Shown here: positions 47,795 to 56,547 of the stretch, piece after piece | Layout of the letters: every line of letters starts with the position of its first letter | How positions within the stretch are numbered: the first letter of the stretch is position 1 | From: Bacillota bacterium | GTDB lineage: Bacteria > Bacillota > JADQBR01 | DNA length: 58,812 nt | Direction: 5' to 3' | NCBI GenBank assembly: GCA_016278515.1 | Contig: JADQBR010000040.1 | Coordinates: 1-58,812 of the forward strand | Position numbers and translations under genes: made by a program | The notes under the pieces: model-generated | The model's input: the letters and a program-made list of their open reading frames with translations, nothing else | What the model was told of the DNA's origin: nothing | The model's database searches: none

Positions 47795-48338
47795 TGGTGC
47801 GCAAAACTTCCGATGCTAAGAGTTTTCCTGACAAGGGGTCGGTGAAATGCTTTAGTTTTTTTCAAACATTCTGGACAAGTAGAATGAAAGAGATTTTTGA
47901 TATTTAATTGATTTAGAGGGGGTATAGTTATTACCAGGTAACAAACTGTATTTAATGGCGATAGATATAATGAGATATAACACATCCATAGAAGATTGGC
48001 GTGAACAGTTTACTCTAATTTCTGTATATATTAAAATTTGGCTGAAAAAGAAGGAATTTAATGATCAGGTGGTGAATATAATAGTAACCAGAGGAAAGCA
48101 GTATTATATGGGAGGCCAACCTTGCCGACATTAACCATTAGAGATCATGCAAGCTAGAACACAAATGTGCTAAGAATTCTCTATTTCGGTGCCCCCGGGT
48201 ATTATTGCTTTGGAGGTGTTTTTTTATTATGTCAATTTGTTTACAAATGGCCTATTTAATTCTTGATTTGTAGCAAACTTCAAATGCAAATAATGTTTAG
48301 ACTAAGATAATAAAAAATAAAATTGGAGGGAAATCAAA
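47795..48338. other. intergenic region with one doubtful short frame
   Basis: About 540 bases between the LysM gene and nifV. The only frame of note is 47955-48134, 59 codons from ATG (ending QYYMGGQPCRH), with no ribosome site and no known family. The remainder is AT-rich and contains the GGAGGG site of nifV at its end. Nothing else is supported. Confidence 0.4.
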
Positions 48339-49484
48339 ATGAACAAAAAGCATGTTGTGATTGTAGATACAACCCTAAGAGATGGCGAGCAAACGGCAGG
48401 AGTGGTATTTGCCAATAAAGAAAAGATACGCATAGCGAAACTGTTAGACGCGGTCGGTGTACACCAAATTGAAGCCGGGATTCCAGTTATGGGCGGCGAC
48501 GAAAAAGAAGTTATTAAAACCCTAGTTGATTCTAACCTAAATGCAAGTATTATGGGGTGGAATCGGGCAGTAGTTTCTGATGTTCAACATTCGGTTGATT
48601 GTGGTGTGGATGCTGTAGCCATTTCTATTTCAACATCGGATATTCACATTAAGTACAAATTGGCAAGTACTAAAGAAAATGTATTGAAGAGTATGGTTAA
48701 GGCGACTGAATTTGCAAAGAAAAAAGGTTTATACATCTCAGTTAATGCGGAAGATGCTTCTCGCAGCGATATGGATTATTTAATTCGCTTTGCAACGGAA
48801 GCTAAAAATGCAGGGGCGGATAGAATTCGCTATTGTGATACAGTTGGTATTATGACACCATTTGAAACCTATCAAAGAGTAAAACATCTGATAGAAAAGA
48901 TACAGATCGATGTAGAGATGCACATGCATGATGATTTTGGTATGGCCACAGCTAATACTTTTGCTGGAATTCAGGCAGGAGCAACTCACGCCGGCGTAAC
49001 CGTAGTTGGTTTAGGGGAAAGGGCAGGCAATGCAGCCTTGGAAGAGGTTGTTATGGCATTAAAGTATTTGGATGATACTGATTTGAAATTTAAGACTAAC
49101 CGTTTCCGTGAGCTTGCAGAGTATGTATCCAGGGCATCAGGACGGGATCTGCCCGCTTGGAAAGCTATTGTAGGAGAGAATATGTTTGCCCATGAATCAG
49201 GAATACATGCTGATGGGGCACTGAAAAATCCTCTGACTTATGAAGCTTTTAAACCTGAGGAGGTTGGCTTAGCGCGTCAAATAGTAATTGGAAAGCACTC
49301 CGGAACTAAAGCCATATCATCAAAATTCCATGAATATGGGATTCATATTACGGATGAGGAAGCAGTAGAGATGCTTGCACGGGTTAGGAATGCTGCAATA
49401 GATTTGAAACGCTCCTTGTTTGATAAAGAATTAGTGTATATGTATGAAGATTATTGTGTCAGCAAAAAAAAACAAGCACAATAA
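48339..49484 (+). CDS. nifV: homocitrate synthase (NifV-like) or related acyl-CoA/2-oxoacid condensing enzyme
   Basis: A 381-residue DRE-TIM metallolyase: VDTTLRDGEQTAGVVF at the N-terminus (metal and catalytic Arg/Asp), GIPVMGGDEKE, RIRYCDTVGIMTPFETY, and HMHDDFGMATANTFAGIQAGATHAGVTVVGLGERAGNA-type metal site split here. The length and GIPVMG motif favour NifV (acetyl-CoA + 2-oxoglutarate to homocitrate, for the FeMo cofactor) over LeuA, but citramalate-type activity cannot be excluded. GGAGGG precedes the ATG. No nif genes are nearby. Single gene with terminator. Confidence 0.87.
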   Translation: MNKKHVVIVDTTLRDGEQTAGVVFANKEKIRIAKLLDAVGVHQIEAGIPVMGGDEKEVIKTLVDSNLNASIMGWNRAVVSDVQHSVDCGVDAVAISISTSDIHIKYKLASTKENVLKSMVKATEFAKKKGLYISVNAEDASRSDMDYLIRFATEAKNAGADRIRYCDTVGIMTPFETYQRVKHLIEKIQIDVEMHMHDDFGMATANTFAGIQAGATHAGVTVVGLGERAGNAALEEVVMALKYLDDTDLKFKTNRFRELAEYVSRASGRDLPAWKAIVGENMFAHESGIHADGALKNPLTYEAFKPEEVGLARQIVIGKHSGTKAISSKFHEYGIHITDEEAVEMLARVRNAAIDLKRSLFDKELVYMYEDYCVSKKKQAQ

Positions 49485-49526
49485 ACGTCTAAGATTGAAA
49501 AAAATAAAATTGAGAGACGTAATTTT

Positions 49527-49560
49527 CCAACCTTGGAGTTATCAAGGTTGGTTTTTATTT
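49527..49560 (+). terminator. terminator after nifV
   Basis: CCAACCTTG-GAGTTAT-CAAGGTTGG followed by TTTTTATTT. It also lies just past the end of the convergent 41-aa gene. Confidence 0.92.
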
Positions 49561-49565
49561 GTACT

Positions 49566-49691
49566 TTATCTAACCAGGTGCCACAATAGCGGGACAATAT
49601 AACGGGCAAGAAAATATAAGACAGCCAATAATCCGATGATATAGGCACCATATTTAAAAGCTGTACTCCAATCAGTTGTTTTTGATTCCAT
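49566..49691 (-). CDS. 41-residue single-helix membrane protein
   Basis: On the minus strand ATG 49691 follows the strong site GAGGTGAG and encodes MESKTTDWSTAFKYGAYIIG, then LLAVLYFLARYIVPLLWHLVR. Residues ~15-37 form one membrane helix with a basic end. A longer minus frame in another phase overlaps but has no ribosome site. The function is unknown. It is convergent with nifV and divergent from the CBM25 gene. Small proteins of this type are often missed by gene callers. Confidence 0.72.
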   Translation of the reverse strand: MESKTTDWSTAFKYGAYIIGLLAVLYFLARYIVPLLWHLVR

Positions 49692-49839
49692 GTTTACTCA
49701 CCTCATTAATGATTCTTCCCTAAACATAAAATTTTAGCCTCAAAAATCTGTGAAAAAATTTTTGCTGTTACATAGAAAACCATTGGTTGTTCCATAATAT
49801 ATAAAGAAGAAAAAATTTTCACTTTAAAGGAGGATTTAC

Positions 49840-50208
49840 ATGAGTGGGAATAAGGATTCGCGTTACGGCAGTCAAACAGAACGGCTTAAAGCTATGCGAG
49901 ACGCGAACAACCCTGACGGTGTCGCATTAAATCCGATACCGGTTACTCAAGGGGATGAAGTTACTGTTTTGTATTATGGAACACTAGCCGACGGTGCTGA
50001 TCAACTGTATCTTCACTATGGCTACGGAGATGCTCAAAGATGGCAGCAAACTCAAGATTTAAGGATGGAACAAACAGATAGGGGTTGGGCAACAACGTTT
50101 CAAGTAAAAGATACCAGCCAAATGAATTTCTGTTTTAAGGACAGTGCAAATAATTGGGATAACAATGGTGGATTAGATTGGACTGTGGGGATTCATCGCG
50201 GGGATTAG
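49840..50208 (+). CDS. CBM25-type carbohydrate-binding protein (stand-alone)
   Basis: A 122-residue protein with an N-terminal polar region and a starch-binding family 25 module (about 30-118): EVTVLYYGTLADGADQLYLHYGYGD, GWATTFQV, and FCFKDSANNWDNNGG with aromatic binding residues. No catalytic domain and no signal peptide, so it probably binds an internal alpha-glucan. It heads a cluster with a CBS protein, a glycosyltransferase and a sugar nucleotidyltransferase, which supports a storage-glycan role. AAAGGAGG site before the ATG. Confidence 0.85.
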   Translation: MSGNKDSRYGSQTERLKAMRDANNPDGVALNPIPVTQGDEVTVLYYGTLADGADQLYLHYGYGDAQRWQQTQDLRMEQTDRGWATTFQVKDTSQMNFCFKDSANNWDNNGGLDWTVGIHRGD

Positions 50209-50349
50209 TATGGGCTAGAGGGCCCTTTGTGTTTACACGGAGGGCACTTTTCTCTTTATCCGATAGCTAATCGCTACTGATACTAGTACTTTTTCATCGG
50301 AGATGACCCGCTAATTATACAGTCCTTGGAAATGAGAGGTGTCCTTTCT

Positions 50350-50796
50350 ATGATGGGATTAGAGGCAATGGACTTAATGATAAAGGACGTAGTAACTATT
50401 GATTTAGACACTCCGGTTCCCGACATTGCCAGAATGTTTATTGACCACCAACTTGGCTCGTTGCCGGTAATGGAAAGTAAACAGGTTAAAGGTATCGTTA
50501 CCATCAAAAACCTGTTAAAGTTGTTTCTTCCCCGGCATGTAAAGTTCTTGGACATAATGTTATATTTCGAGAACTCCGATAATGTCGGGGTACTGTTAAA
50601 AAGGGCGCGCGGCTTGAGGGCGGAAGACATAATGAATTTGGAAATAGTTTCAGTTAAACCGGACGCCGGGTTTGCCAGTATAGTGGCTTTGCTTTTTGAA
50701 AAGAAAGTTCATCAACTGTTGGTAATGGATGGAGCAAATCTCAAAGGGATTATAAGCCGATTAGATATAATCAAAGCGTTTGAAAATCATATGTAA
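50350..50796 (+). CDS. two-CBS-domain protein
   Basis: A 148-residue protein consisting of a tandem CBS pair: first AMDLMIKDVVTIDLDTPVPDI and GSLPVMESKQVKGIVTI, second AEDIMNLEIVSVKPDAGF and HQLLVMDGANLKGIISRLDII. Such modules bind adenine nucleotides and sense energy state. ATG 50350 with GAGAGGTG is chosen over an upstream TTG. It is 14 bases before the glycosyltransferase start, so an adenylate signal controlling glycan synthesis is plausible. Confidence 0.9.
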   Translation: MMGLEAMDLMIKDVVTIDLDTPVPDIARMFIDHQLGSLPVMESKQVKGIVTIKNLLKLFLPRHVKFLDIMLYFENSDNVGVLLKRARGLRAEDIMNLEIVSVKPDAGFASIVALLFEKKVHQLLVMDGANLKGIISRLDIIKAFENHM

Positions 50797-50810
50797 CAGG
50801 AGTGGACAAC

Positions 50811-52097
50811 TTGCGGGTTTTAATGTTAACTTGGGAATATCCACCGGCTAGTGTTGGCGGTCTGGGTAATCATGTCTACCAATTATCCAAAGCAATGGAC
50901 GATGATATTGTTCTAGATATAATTACTGTGGCGGGAGAGGACCTGCCTCTGAAGGAAAATTTTAAGAACGTTACAGTTTATCGAGTACCTGAATTTCCCG
51001 TCAATACGCCGGATTTTGCTACATATGTTATGCAGTTTAATATGGCGTTATTAGAAAAAGCCAATGAACTCGGGCGCGCATACAGCTATGATATATTACA
51101 TGCCCACGACTGGTTGGTTGCTTACGCAAGTAGAGTGTTAAAGAGTACTTTAAAATTACCCCTGGTTGCAACAATTCACGCTACCGAGGCAGGCCGTAAT
51201 CAAGGACTGCATAATTCTTTGCAGCATTTCATTAACAGCGTGGAATGGTGGTTAACTTATGAGGCCTGGCGGGTGATAGTCTGCAGTCGTCATATGTATC
51301 AGGAAGTTAAAAGGCAGTTTCAACTGCCGGAGGATAAATTATACATCATTCCTAACGGTATTGATCCGTCAGAGTTTCAATTGAAACAAAAAGCAAATAA
51401 GCCAGATAACAAAACCCCGGTGATTTTTTTTGTTGGACGTTTGGTTAGGGAAAAAGGAGCCCAGGTCTTACTAGAAGCTTTTCCTCGGATATTGAGACAT
51501 TATCCCAACGCACGGTTGGTTATAGCGGGAAAAGGTCCGATGCGGGATCAATTAATTAGTATGGCAGGTCTACTTGGGGTTCAAGAAAATGTTGATTTCC
51601 CCGGGTTTGTTGATGATGACACCCGTAATAAATTTTATCATGGAGCACAGGTTGCTGTGTTTCCGAGTTTATACGAGCCGTTTGGTATTGTTGCTCTTGA
51701 GGGGATGGCGGCCGGGACAGCCGTTGTTGCAAGCGATACCGGCGGTCTCGGAGAAATTATTACTCACGGTGTTAATGGATTAAAAGCATATCCGGGAAAT
51801 CCAAATTCCCTTGCCGATAATATTATTGCTTTGTTACGGGATAGGAAGTTGGCTGCAACTATTACTGAAAATGCAAAAAGGCTGATAAAAAAAGAATATG
51901 ATTGGGAAAGTATTGCTAAAAATACTTTAAATGTCTACCAACAAGTATTGCGAAGTAAGGACCAGGTAGGATTGATACCGATAGAGCCGGAAAGAGCTCC
52001 ATTACAACAATGTTTAGGCAGCTACGAATTGCGTAGTTCACTGATGGCTCAACGAGTAAAAAGTAGAAAGGGGAAGCCGATATTATGCAAGGAATAA
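50811..52097 (+). CDS. GT4-family glycosyltransferase (glycogen synthase-like)
   Basis: A 428-residue retaining GT-B enzyme. The N-terminal VLMLTWEYPPASVGGLGNHV and ILHAHDWLVAYAS match glycogen/starch synthase-type starts. The C-terminal domain has FVGRLVREKGAQVLLEAFP and the nucleotide-binding EPFGIVALEGMAAGTAVVASDTGGLGEII with the two Glu. TTG 50811 has 8-base spacing to AGGAG (50798-50802); the nearby GTG 50802 overlaps it. Product could be an alpha-glucan or a surface sugar. It overlaps the nucleotidyltransferase gene by 13 bases. Confidence 0.92.
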   Translation: MRVLMLTWEYPPASVGGLGNHVYQLSKAMDDDIVLDIITVAGEDLPLKENFKNVTVYRVPEFPVNTPDFATYVMQFNMALLEKANELGRAYSYDILHAHDWLVAYASRVLKSTLKLPLVATIHATEAGRNQGLHNSLQHFINSVEWWLTYEAWRVIVCSRHMYQEVKRQFQLPEDKLYIIPNGIDPSEFQLKQKANKPDNKTPVIFFVGRLVREKGAQVLLEAFPRILRHYPNARLVIAGKGPMRDQLISMAGLLGVQENVDFPGFVDDDTRNKFYHGAQVAVFPSLYEPFGIVALEGMAAGTAVVASDTGGLGEIITHGVNGLKAYPGNPNSLADNIIALLRDRKLAATITENAKRLIKKEYDWESIAKNTLNVYQQVLRSKDQVGLIPIEPERAPLQQCLGSYELRSSLMAQRVKSRKGKPILCKE

Positions 52098-54460
52098 TTA
52101 TGGCCGGCGGTTCAGGAAGCAGGTTAAGGCCACTTACTTGTGACTTACCCAAACCTATGGTACCCATGGTAAATAGGCCGGTTATGAGTTATGCCATTAA
52201 TATTTTGCGAGATTTGGGCGTTGAAGATGTTGGCGTCACTTTGCAGTATTTGCCGGAAAAGATACAATATTACTACGAAGATGGAAAGGATTATGGATTG
52301 AATTTATCCTATTATGTAGAGAATTCACCGTTAGGTACGGCCGGGAGTGTAAAGAACACCAATAATTTTCTACAAGATACTTTTATAGTCATCAGCGGTG
52401 ATGCATTAACGGATTTCGACTTGCAGCCCGCCATAGACTTCCATCGCGAGCAAGGGGCTTTAGCGACTCTAGTTTTGACTAAAGTATCTGTTCCCTTGGA
52501 ATACGGAGTTGTTATTACCGATAGTGAAAAACGGATAACCAAGTTTTTGGAAAAGCCCGGTTGGGGTGAAGTATTTAGTGATACAGTAAATACCGGAATT
52601 TATATTTTGGAGCCGGAAATTCTCCAATATATTCCTAACAACAGCTTTTTTGATTTTAGTAAAGATCTATTTCCACTGCTTTTAGAAAAAGAGTTGGGTC
52701 TTTATGGTTATAATTTAAACGGTTTCTGGTGTGACATTGGTGATTTGGATCAGTACAGACATGCCCAATACAGGTTGCTGTCGGGAGAGACCCGTTGGGA
52801 TATCAAGCCAGGCAGAGAAATCAAACCAGGGATTTGGTTAGGCGACGATTGTGTTGTTGAGGCTGGCTCAACCCTCATTCCGCCTGTAGTAATTGGCTCG
52901 AACTCATATATATCACGAGAGGCAGAAATAGGCCCCTACTCTGTCATCGGGGAAGGAGTGCATATTGGGCCGGAATCATCAATTAGACACTCCATAGTTT
53001 GGCCGGAAGCAAAAATAAATAAAGGCGCTGCAATTAGGGGTGCGGTAATTGGCAGAGGTGTGGACGCAGGACCCAGGGTGCGAGTGTTTGAGGGGGCAGC
53101 AATCGGTAATAAGGTAAGGCTCCATGCAAAGGCTGCTGTTCATTCTAATGTTTTAGTTTGGCCGGAAAAAGAAATCATTGAAAGTCAGGTTTTGACAGAG
53201 AATTTAGTCTGGGGAAATCTGGTCCGGGAAAGAAACTTATTGACCCTCGAACAGGGAGTTGCATTAGGCCGAGCGTATGCTAATCTTTGGAAAAAGACTG
53301 CTTCGTCTATGGTCTTATCTTGTGGTTTCGGTCATTTAGCATACCAAATGCTGCAAAATGCCGTATCCTTGGGAATACAAGCTTCAGGGATTGTCGTGAA
53401 CAGAATTTTCAACGTTCCGTTACCGGTTGCTCGCTATTACAGCAGACGATTGAAACTACCTGCTATTCACTTAGGAATAGGGGAGGATGGTGAAGTTGAA
53501 CCCCAGTTTCTAAATGAAATGGGCGTAACAATCGGTAATGCACGTCGAAGGAAATTAAGTCAGCTGCAGCGAAGCCAAGAATTTGTTGAAGTGCCTTTAA
53601 ACAATTGGAGTGATTCTAGGCAGACGGAGGTTGACTATGATCAATATACTTTAGAGATAAGCAGCAGCTGTCAAAAAGCAGCCGTAGGCAGTACTATAGC
53701 ATTATCTGGTCCGCAATTCTTTTTTTGGAACAAGCGGTTTGAAGATTTGGGCCATCAGTTGATTTATAGGGAAAATCGACAAGGGATCATCACTGCAATT
53801 CAAAATGGGGAGGCGGACCTAGGCGCGGAGGTTGGGTTAAATGGCGAGCGGCTGATTATGCTGAATGAGCAGGGTGTTGGGGTTAAGCACGAAACAATAC
53901 TTACTTTACTTTTAGAAATAGTCCTATTTCACAATAAGGGTGGTTCGGTGGTTGCACCGGTTACCATAGTGGACGCGGTGGAACGACTTGGCCAAAAGTG
54001 GCATGCAGAAGTTTTAAAGAGCAAGGTGGATTCTGCGGTAAGTTGGGCCGCAATAACTAGTGATTTCGTAGATAAAAGTCAACCATGGTTGAAACAAAGG
54101 GATGTTTGGGGGGACGCCTATGCTCAACTTCTTTATATTTGCGACTATCTGGCAATTCAAGGCAGAGGTTTAGCCAGTTTAATAGAACAGCTGCCGTTAG
54201 GACATAGACTTGAAAAAAATATTTCTTGTCCATGGGAGGTAAAAGGTCAAGTTGTAAGAAAATTGTTGGAAGCATACCCTAGTAATTTAGTGGATACGAC
54301 AGATGGTGTTAAGGTGCTTCGACCCGATGGGTGGGTGTTAGCCATTCCAAATTTAACTCACCCCGAGTATCGTATATTGGCAGAGGGAGCCAGTCAGGAA
54401 ATAGCCCGTTCTCTCACTGGGGAACTGGAAGAAAAAGTTTCGGAAATTCTAACACAATAA
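52085..54460 (+). CDS. sugar-phosphate nucleotidyltransferase fused to a mutase-like domain
   Basis: A 791-residue fusion. Residues 1-235 are a nucleotidyltransferase (MQGIIMAGGSGSRLRPLT, KPMVPMVNRPVM, SGDALTDFD, EKPGWGEVFSDTVNTGIYI), of the mannose-1-phosphate guanylyltransferase or glucose-1-phosphate type. Residues ~240-370 form left-handed beta-helix hexapeptide repeats. Residues ~375-790 resemble a phosphomannomutase, but the phosphoserine loop TASHNP and the metal loop DPDADR are not found; comparable positions read GIGEDGEVEPQF and NGEADLGAEVGLNGERL. The mutase domain is probably inactive or regulatory. Overlaps the upstream GT4 gene. Confidence 0.9.
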   Translation: MQGIIMAGGSGSRLRPLTCDLPKPMVPMVNRPVMSYAINILRDLGVEDVGVTLQYLPEKIQYYYEDGKDYGLNLSYYVENSPLGTAGSVKNTNNFLQDTFIVISGDALTDFDLQPAIDFHREQGALATLVLTKVSVPLEYGVVITDSEKRITKFLEKPGWGEVFSDTVNTGIYILEPEILQYIPNNSFFDFSKDLFPLLLEKELGLYGYNLNGFWCDIGDLDQYRHAQYRLLSGETRWDIKPGREIKPGIWLGDDCVVEAGSTLIPPVVIGSNSYISREAEIGPYSVIGEGVHIGPESSIRHSIVWPEAKINKGAAIRGAVIGRGVDAGPRVRVFEGAAIGNKVRLHAKAAVHSNVLVWPEKEIIESQVLTENLVWGNLVRERNLLTLEQGVALGRAYANLWKKTASSMVLSCGFGHLAYQMLQNAVSLGIQASGIVVNRIFNVPLPVARYYSRRLKLPAIHLGIGEDGEVEPQFLNEMGVTIGNARRRKLSQLQRSQEFVEVPLNNWSDSRQTEVDYDQYTLEISSSCQKAAVGSTIALSGPQFFFWNKRFEDLGHQLIYRENRQGIITAIQNGEADLGAEVGLNGERLIMLNEQGVGVKHETILTLLLEIVLFHNKGGSVVAPVTIVDAVERLGQKWHAEVLKSKVDSAVSWAAITSDFVDKSQPWLKQRDVWGDAYAQLLYICDYLAIQGRGLASLIEQLPLGHRLEKNISCPWEVKGQVVRKLLEAYPSNLVDTTDGVKVLRPDGWVLAIPNLTHPEYRILAEGASQEIARSLTGELEEKVSEILTQ

Positions 54461-54461
54461 T

Positions 54462-54493
54462 AAGCAGTCACCCTGTTTTGAGGGTGACTGCTT
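54462..54493 (+). terminator. hairpin after the glycan cluster
   Basis: AAGCAGTCACCCT pairs with AGGGTGACTGCTT around GTTTTG. A second hairpin (GTGCGCC/GGCGCAC, 54499-54520) follows. Confidence 0.8.
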
Positions 54494-54524
54494 CACTATG
54501 TGCGCCCATGCCAGGCGCACATAA

Positions 54525-54558
54525 TTAAAGGCCGTATTTAACGGCCTTTAATTTTATT
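54525..54558. terminator. bidirectional terminator between convergent operons
   Basis: TTAAAGGCCGT (54525-54535) pairs with ACGGCCTTTAA (54541-54551), with T-rich DNA after it on the plus strand and AT-rich flank on the other. It touches the end of the minus-strand lipoprotein gene. Confidence 0.75.
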
Positions 54559-55636
54559 AATTTGTATTGCTTATTGACCTTGGGCTCCATTGAGGTGATA
54601 TGCCACCGTCAATATAATATAGGTTATTAGTTTGCCAATTCATGATGTATACTTCTTTTTTATTATCCTTTCTAGTATTTCGTACAGCAAATGCTACGTA
54701 CTTATCCTGGGGAGCCCATGAATAAGAAAGAATTACTGGAGGTAATAGCTTTCGTATTCTATCTACAACCAACTTTCTATTACTTATAATAACTTCTTTT
54801 TCATTAAGAATTTGTTTAGTTATTAGGTCATATTTTACTATTTCTGTAGTAGTACCTTTCTGTTTAGAATAAGTTGTTTTGTTTATTAAAACTTTGTTTT
54901 TCGAGAGCCGTTCTATAGGGAAGTAAATGGTTTTTTGGTCAGTTTTAATAAGTGTTTCTACAACACCATCAGGCAATAAGGTTCTTGCTAACTCTGTAGC
55001 TTCACCACTCCCTAAAGGCAAGGGGAGGGGCGTTTCTACCTGCTTACCATATACTAAGGTTTTGCCATTAGATCCCCATTTAATTCCATAGGCATAATGG
55101 CCTTGGTAGATTATTCCCCATGTTTTACTGGAAACTACCTGAAACATCTTCCCACCAGGTGCCGTACCAAAATCAAGTAAAACATACGAACCTTTAGGTG
55201 CCCATGAAACACTCGATAATAGTTTTTGCGAGAATTTATTTACCTTTTTTATATCATCTTCTTCCATATAATATATTGCTAATGTACTTTGTGTACTATC
55301 GTCTAAAATTAAAGCGATATGTTTACCGTTTGGTGACCATGAGAAATTTTTTATTTTGATATCTTTATCAAATGTTACAACTCTTTTAATAGCATCTTTA
55401 AAAATGACTAGATTCCCGTCTATATCAATATAAGCTAAGTCACCAATTTTTTTAATGAATTGGGAGGCTTGTTTTATAGGAAGTTCGTTATGTTTATCGT
55501 TATTTTTATCTGTCTGATTAGTTTGTGAAGGTATTTTGGTACTATTGAGGGTAGATGTATCCTTAGAGATACTACACCCCATTAGAGCCATACTAATTAA
55601 AATAACAATTATAGTAATTTTTCTTTTCATTATCAC
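54557..55636 (-). CDS. beta-propeller lipoprotein (TolB/WD40-like repeats)
   Basis: A 359-residue exported lipoprotein: signal helix with lipobox LMGCS (Cys about 21), a Ser/Thr/Asn-rich linker (to ~60), then repeated blades with the motif SWSPNGKHIAL, SWAPKGSYVLLDFG, KWGSNGKTLVYG and SWAPQDKYVAFAV, as in TolB-type propellers. Binding partner unknown. GTG 55636 lies about 6 bases from a GAGGGGGG site; ATG two codons on is an alternative. It is 23 bases after the C39-like peptidase gene and shares its transcript. Confidence 0.82.
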   Translation of the reverse strand: MIMKRKITIIVILISMALMGCSISKDTSTLNSTKIPSQTNQTDKNNDKHNELPIKQASQFIKKIGDLAYIDIDGNLVIFKDAIKRVVTFDKDIKIKNFSWSPNGKHIALILDDSTQSTLAIYYMEEDDIKKVNKFSQKLLSSVSWAPKGSYVLLDFGTAPGGKMFQVVSSKTWGIIYQGHYAYGIKWGSNGKTLVYGKQVETPLPLPLGSGEATELARTLLPDGVVETLIKTDQKTIYFPIERLSKNKVLINKTTYSKQKGTTTEIVKYDLITKQILNEKEVIISNRKLVVDRIRKLLPPVILSYSWAPQDKYVAFAVRNTRKDNKKEVYIMNWQTNNLYYIDGGISPQWSPRSISNTN

Positions 55637-55659
55637 AACAAGCCCCCCTCTTACAATTC

Positions 55660-56364
55660 CTAGTTGGTACCTTTTGTATCTTTATATTGCCGTATAGAAT
55701 CTAAGGACCAACCGTCATTAGTCCAACCTGAAAGGTTTGTATATATATTTTCTGGATCATTAATAAGGAAATCATCAGCAGAATCCCCTTCACCGTCAAT
55801 ACCGGTAACAACTACAAAATGCATACCACCACCCTTAGTAAGTTTAACTATAGGGGGATGACCGGCAGTGAGAGCTTCAACAAGGTTTGAATAACTAAAA
55901 GCATAGTAACCTACCCAAGCAACATCTGCTCCCCCACAGTTATCTGCTGCATATTCCCATTCAAAAGGACAAGCATGGTCGCCCATACAGTAATTGAGTT
56001 CACCTGGGTCTAACCAACCATTATTATGATAATCGAATATCATAGCAGCAGATGTTACAGCACAACCTGCCTCAGCAAGAGTAGAAGAACAACCACCGAG
56101 AATATCCTCACCCCATTCGGGATCATTTTGGTCATAAAAGGGTACTAGAATATTAAAATCATAATAGGTGGTGCTGTTTATTGCCACCTCACCTTTTGCA
56201 CCGTCAACCGGAAAGTAAATTTGTTCTTCAAATTCTAATACAGGTTCAAGGTATTCTGGTTCAACTTCAATTGGATTGTGCATATTCCCTGCCCAAGCAG
56301 GTACAACAGTAACACTAAGAAGTAATACAGTAACAACAATTAATCTAGCTATTTTACATTTCAA
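55660..56364 (-). CDS. secreted C39-like cysteine peptidase
   Basis: A 234-residue secreted protein: signal peptide VVTVLLLSVTVVPAWA cleaved near residue 25, then a C39_2-type papain-fold domain with FYDQNDPEWG, catalytic Cys in AGCAVTSAAMIF, catalytic His in GGGMHFVVVTGI and Asn/Asp in FLINDPE. Extra cysteines (GGCSS, YCMGDHACPF, DNCGG) could form disulfides. It acts outside the cell; the substrate is unknown. TTG start after GGAAGGTGG. First gene of a two-gene operon. Confidence 0.87.
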   Translation of the reverse strand: MKCKIARLIVVTVLLLSVTVVPAWAGNMHNPIEVEPEYLEPVLEFEEQIYFPVDGAKGEVAINSTTYYDFNILVPFYDQNDPEWGEDILGGCSSTLAEAGCAVTSAAMIFDYHNNGWLDPGELNYCMGDHACPFEWEYAADNCGGADVAWVGYYAFSYSNLVEALTAGHPPIVKLTKGGGMHFVVVTGIDGEGDSADDFLINDPENIYTNLSGWTNDGWSLDSIRQYKDTKGTN

Positions 56365-56389
56365 TATAAACTACCACCTTCCTCTGAAA

Positions 56390-56407
56390 TATAGATGCGC
56401 ATCTATA
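56390..56407. promoter_or_regulatory. 18-bp perfect palindrome, candidate operator
   Basis: TATAGATGCGCATCTATA is a perfect palindrome 25 bases upstream of the C39-like peptidase start, between its ribosome site and probable promoter. It is a good candidate for a dimeric repressor site. A looser 7-bp inverted repeat AGGTTCC (56433-56439)/GGAACCT (56474-56480) flanks an AT-rich block further up. Confidence 0.65.
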
Positions 56408-56547
56408 AATTAAGATAGAGTAAGGTTCTATCAGGTTCCCAAAATTTATTTAAAAAAAAATTTTTATTTTTAAGGAACCTCAATAAGCCTGTCCTTATCT
56501 AAGTATAGTATCAGAAAACCAAAACTATATTTAGGAGGTTGATAAAA

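Noticed and set aside
49451-49651. 66-codon minus-strand frame after nifV
   Set aside because: It runs through the nifV terminator and overlaps, out of phase, the better-supported 41-aa gene.
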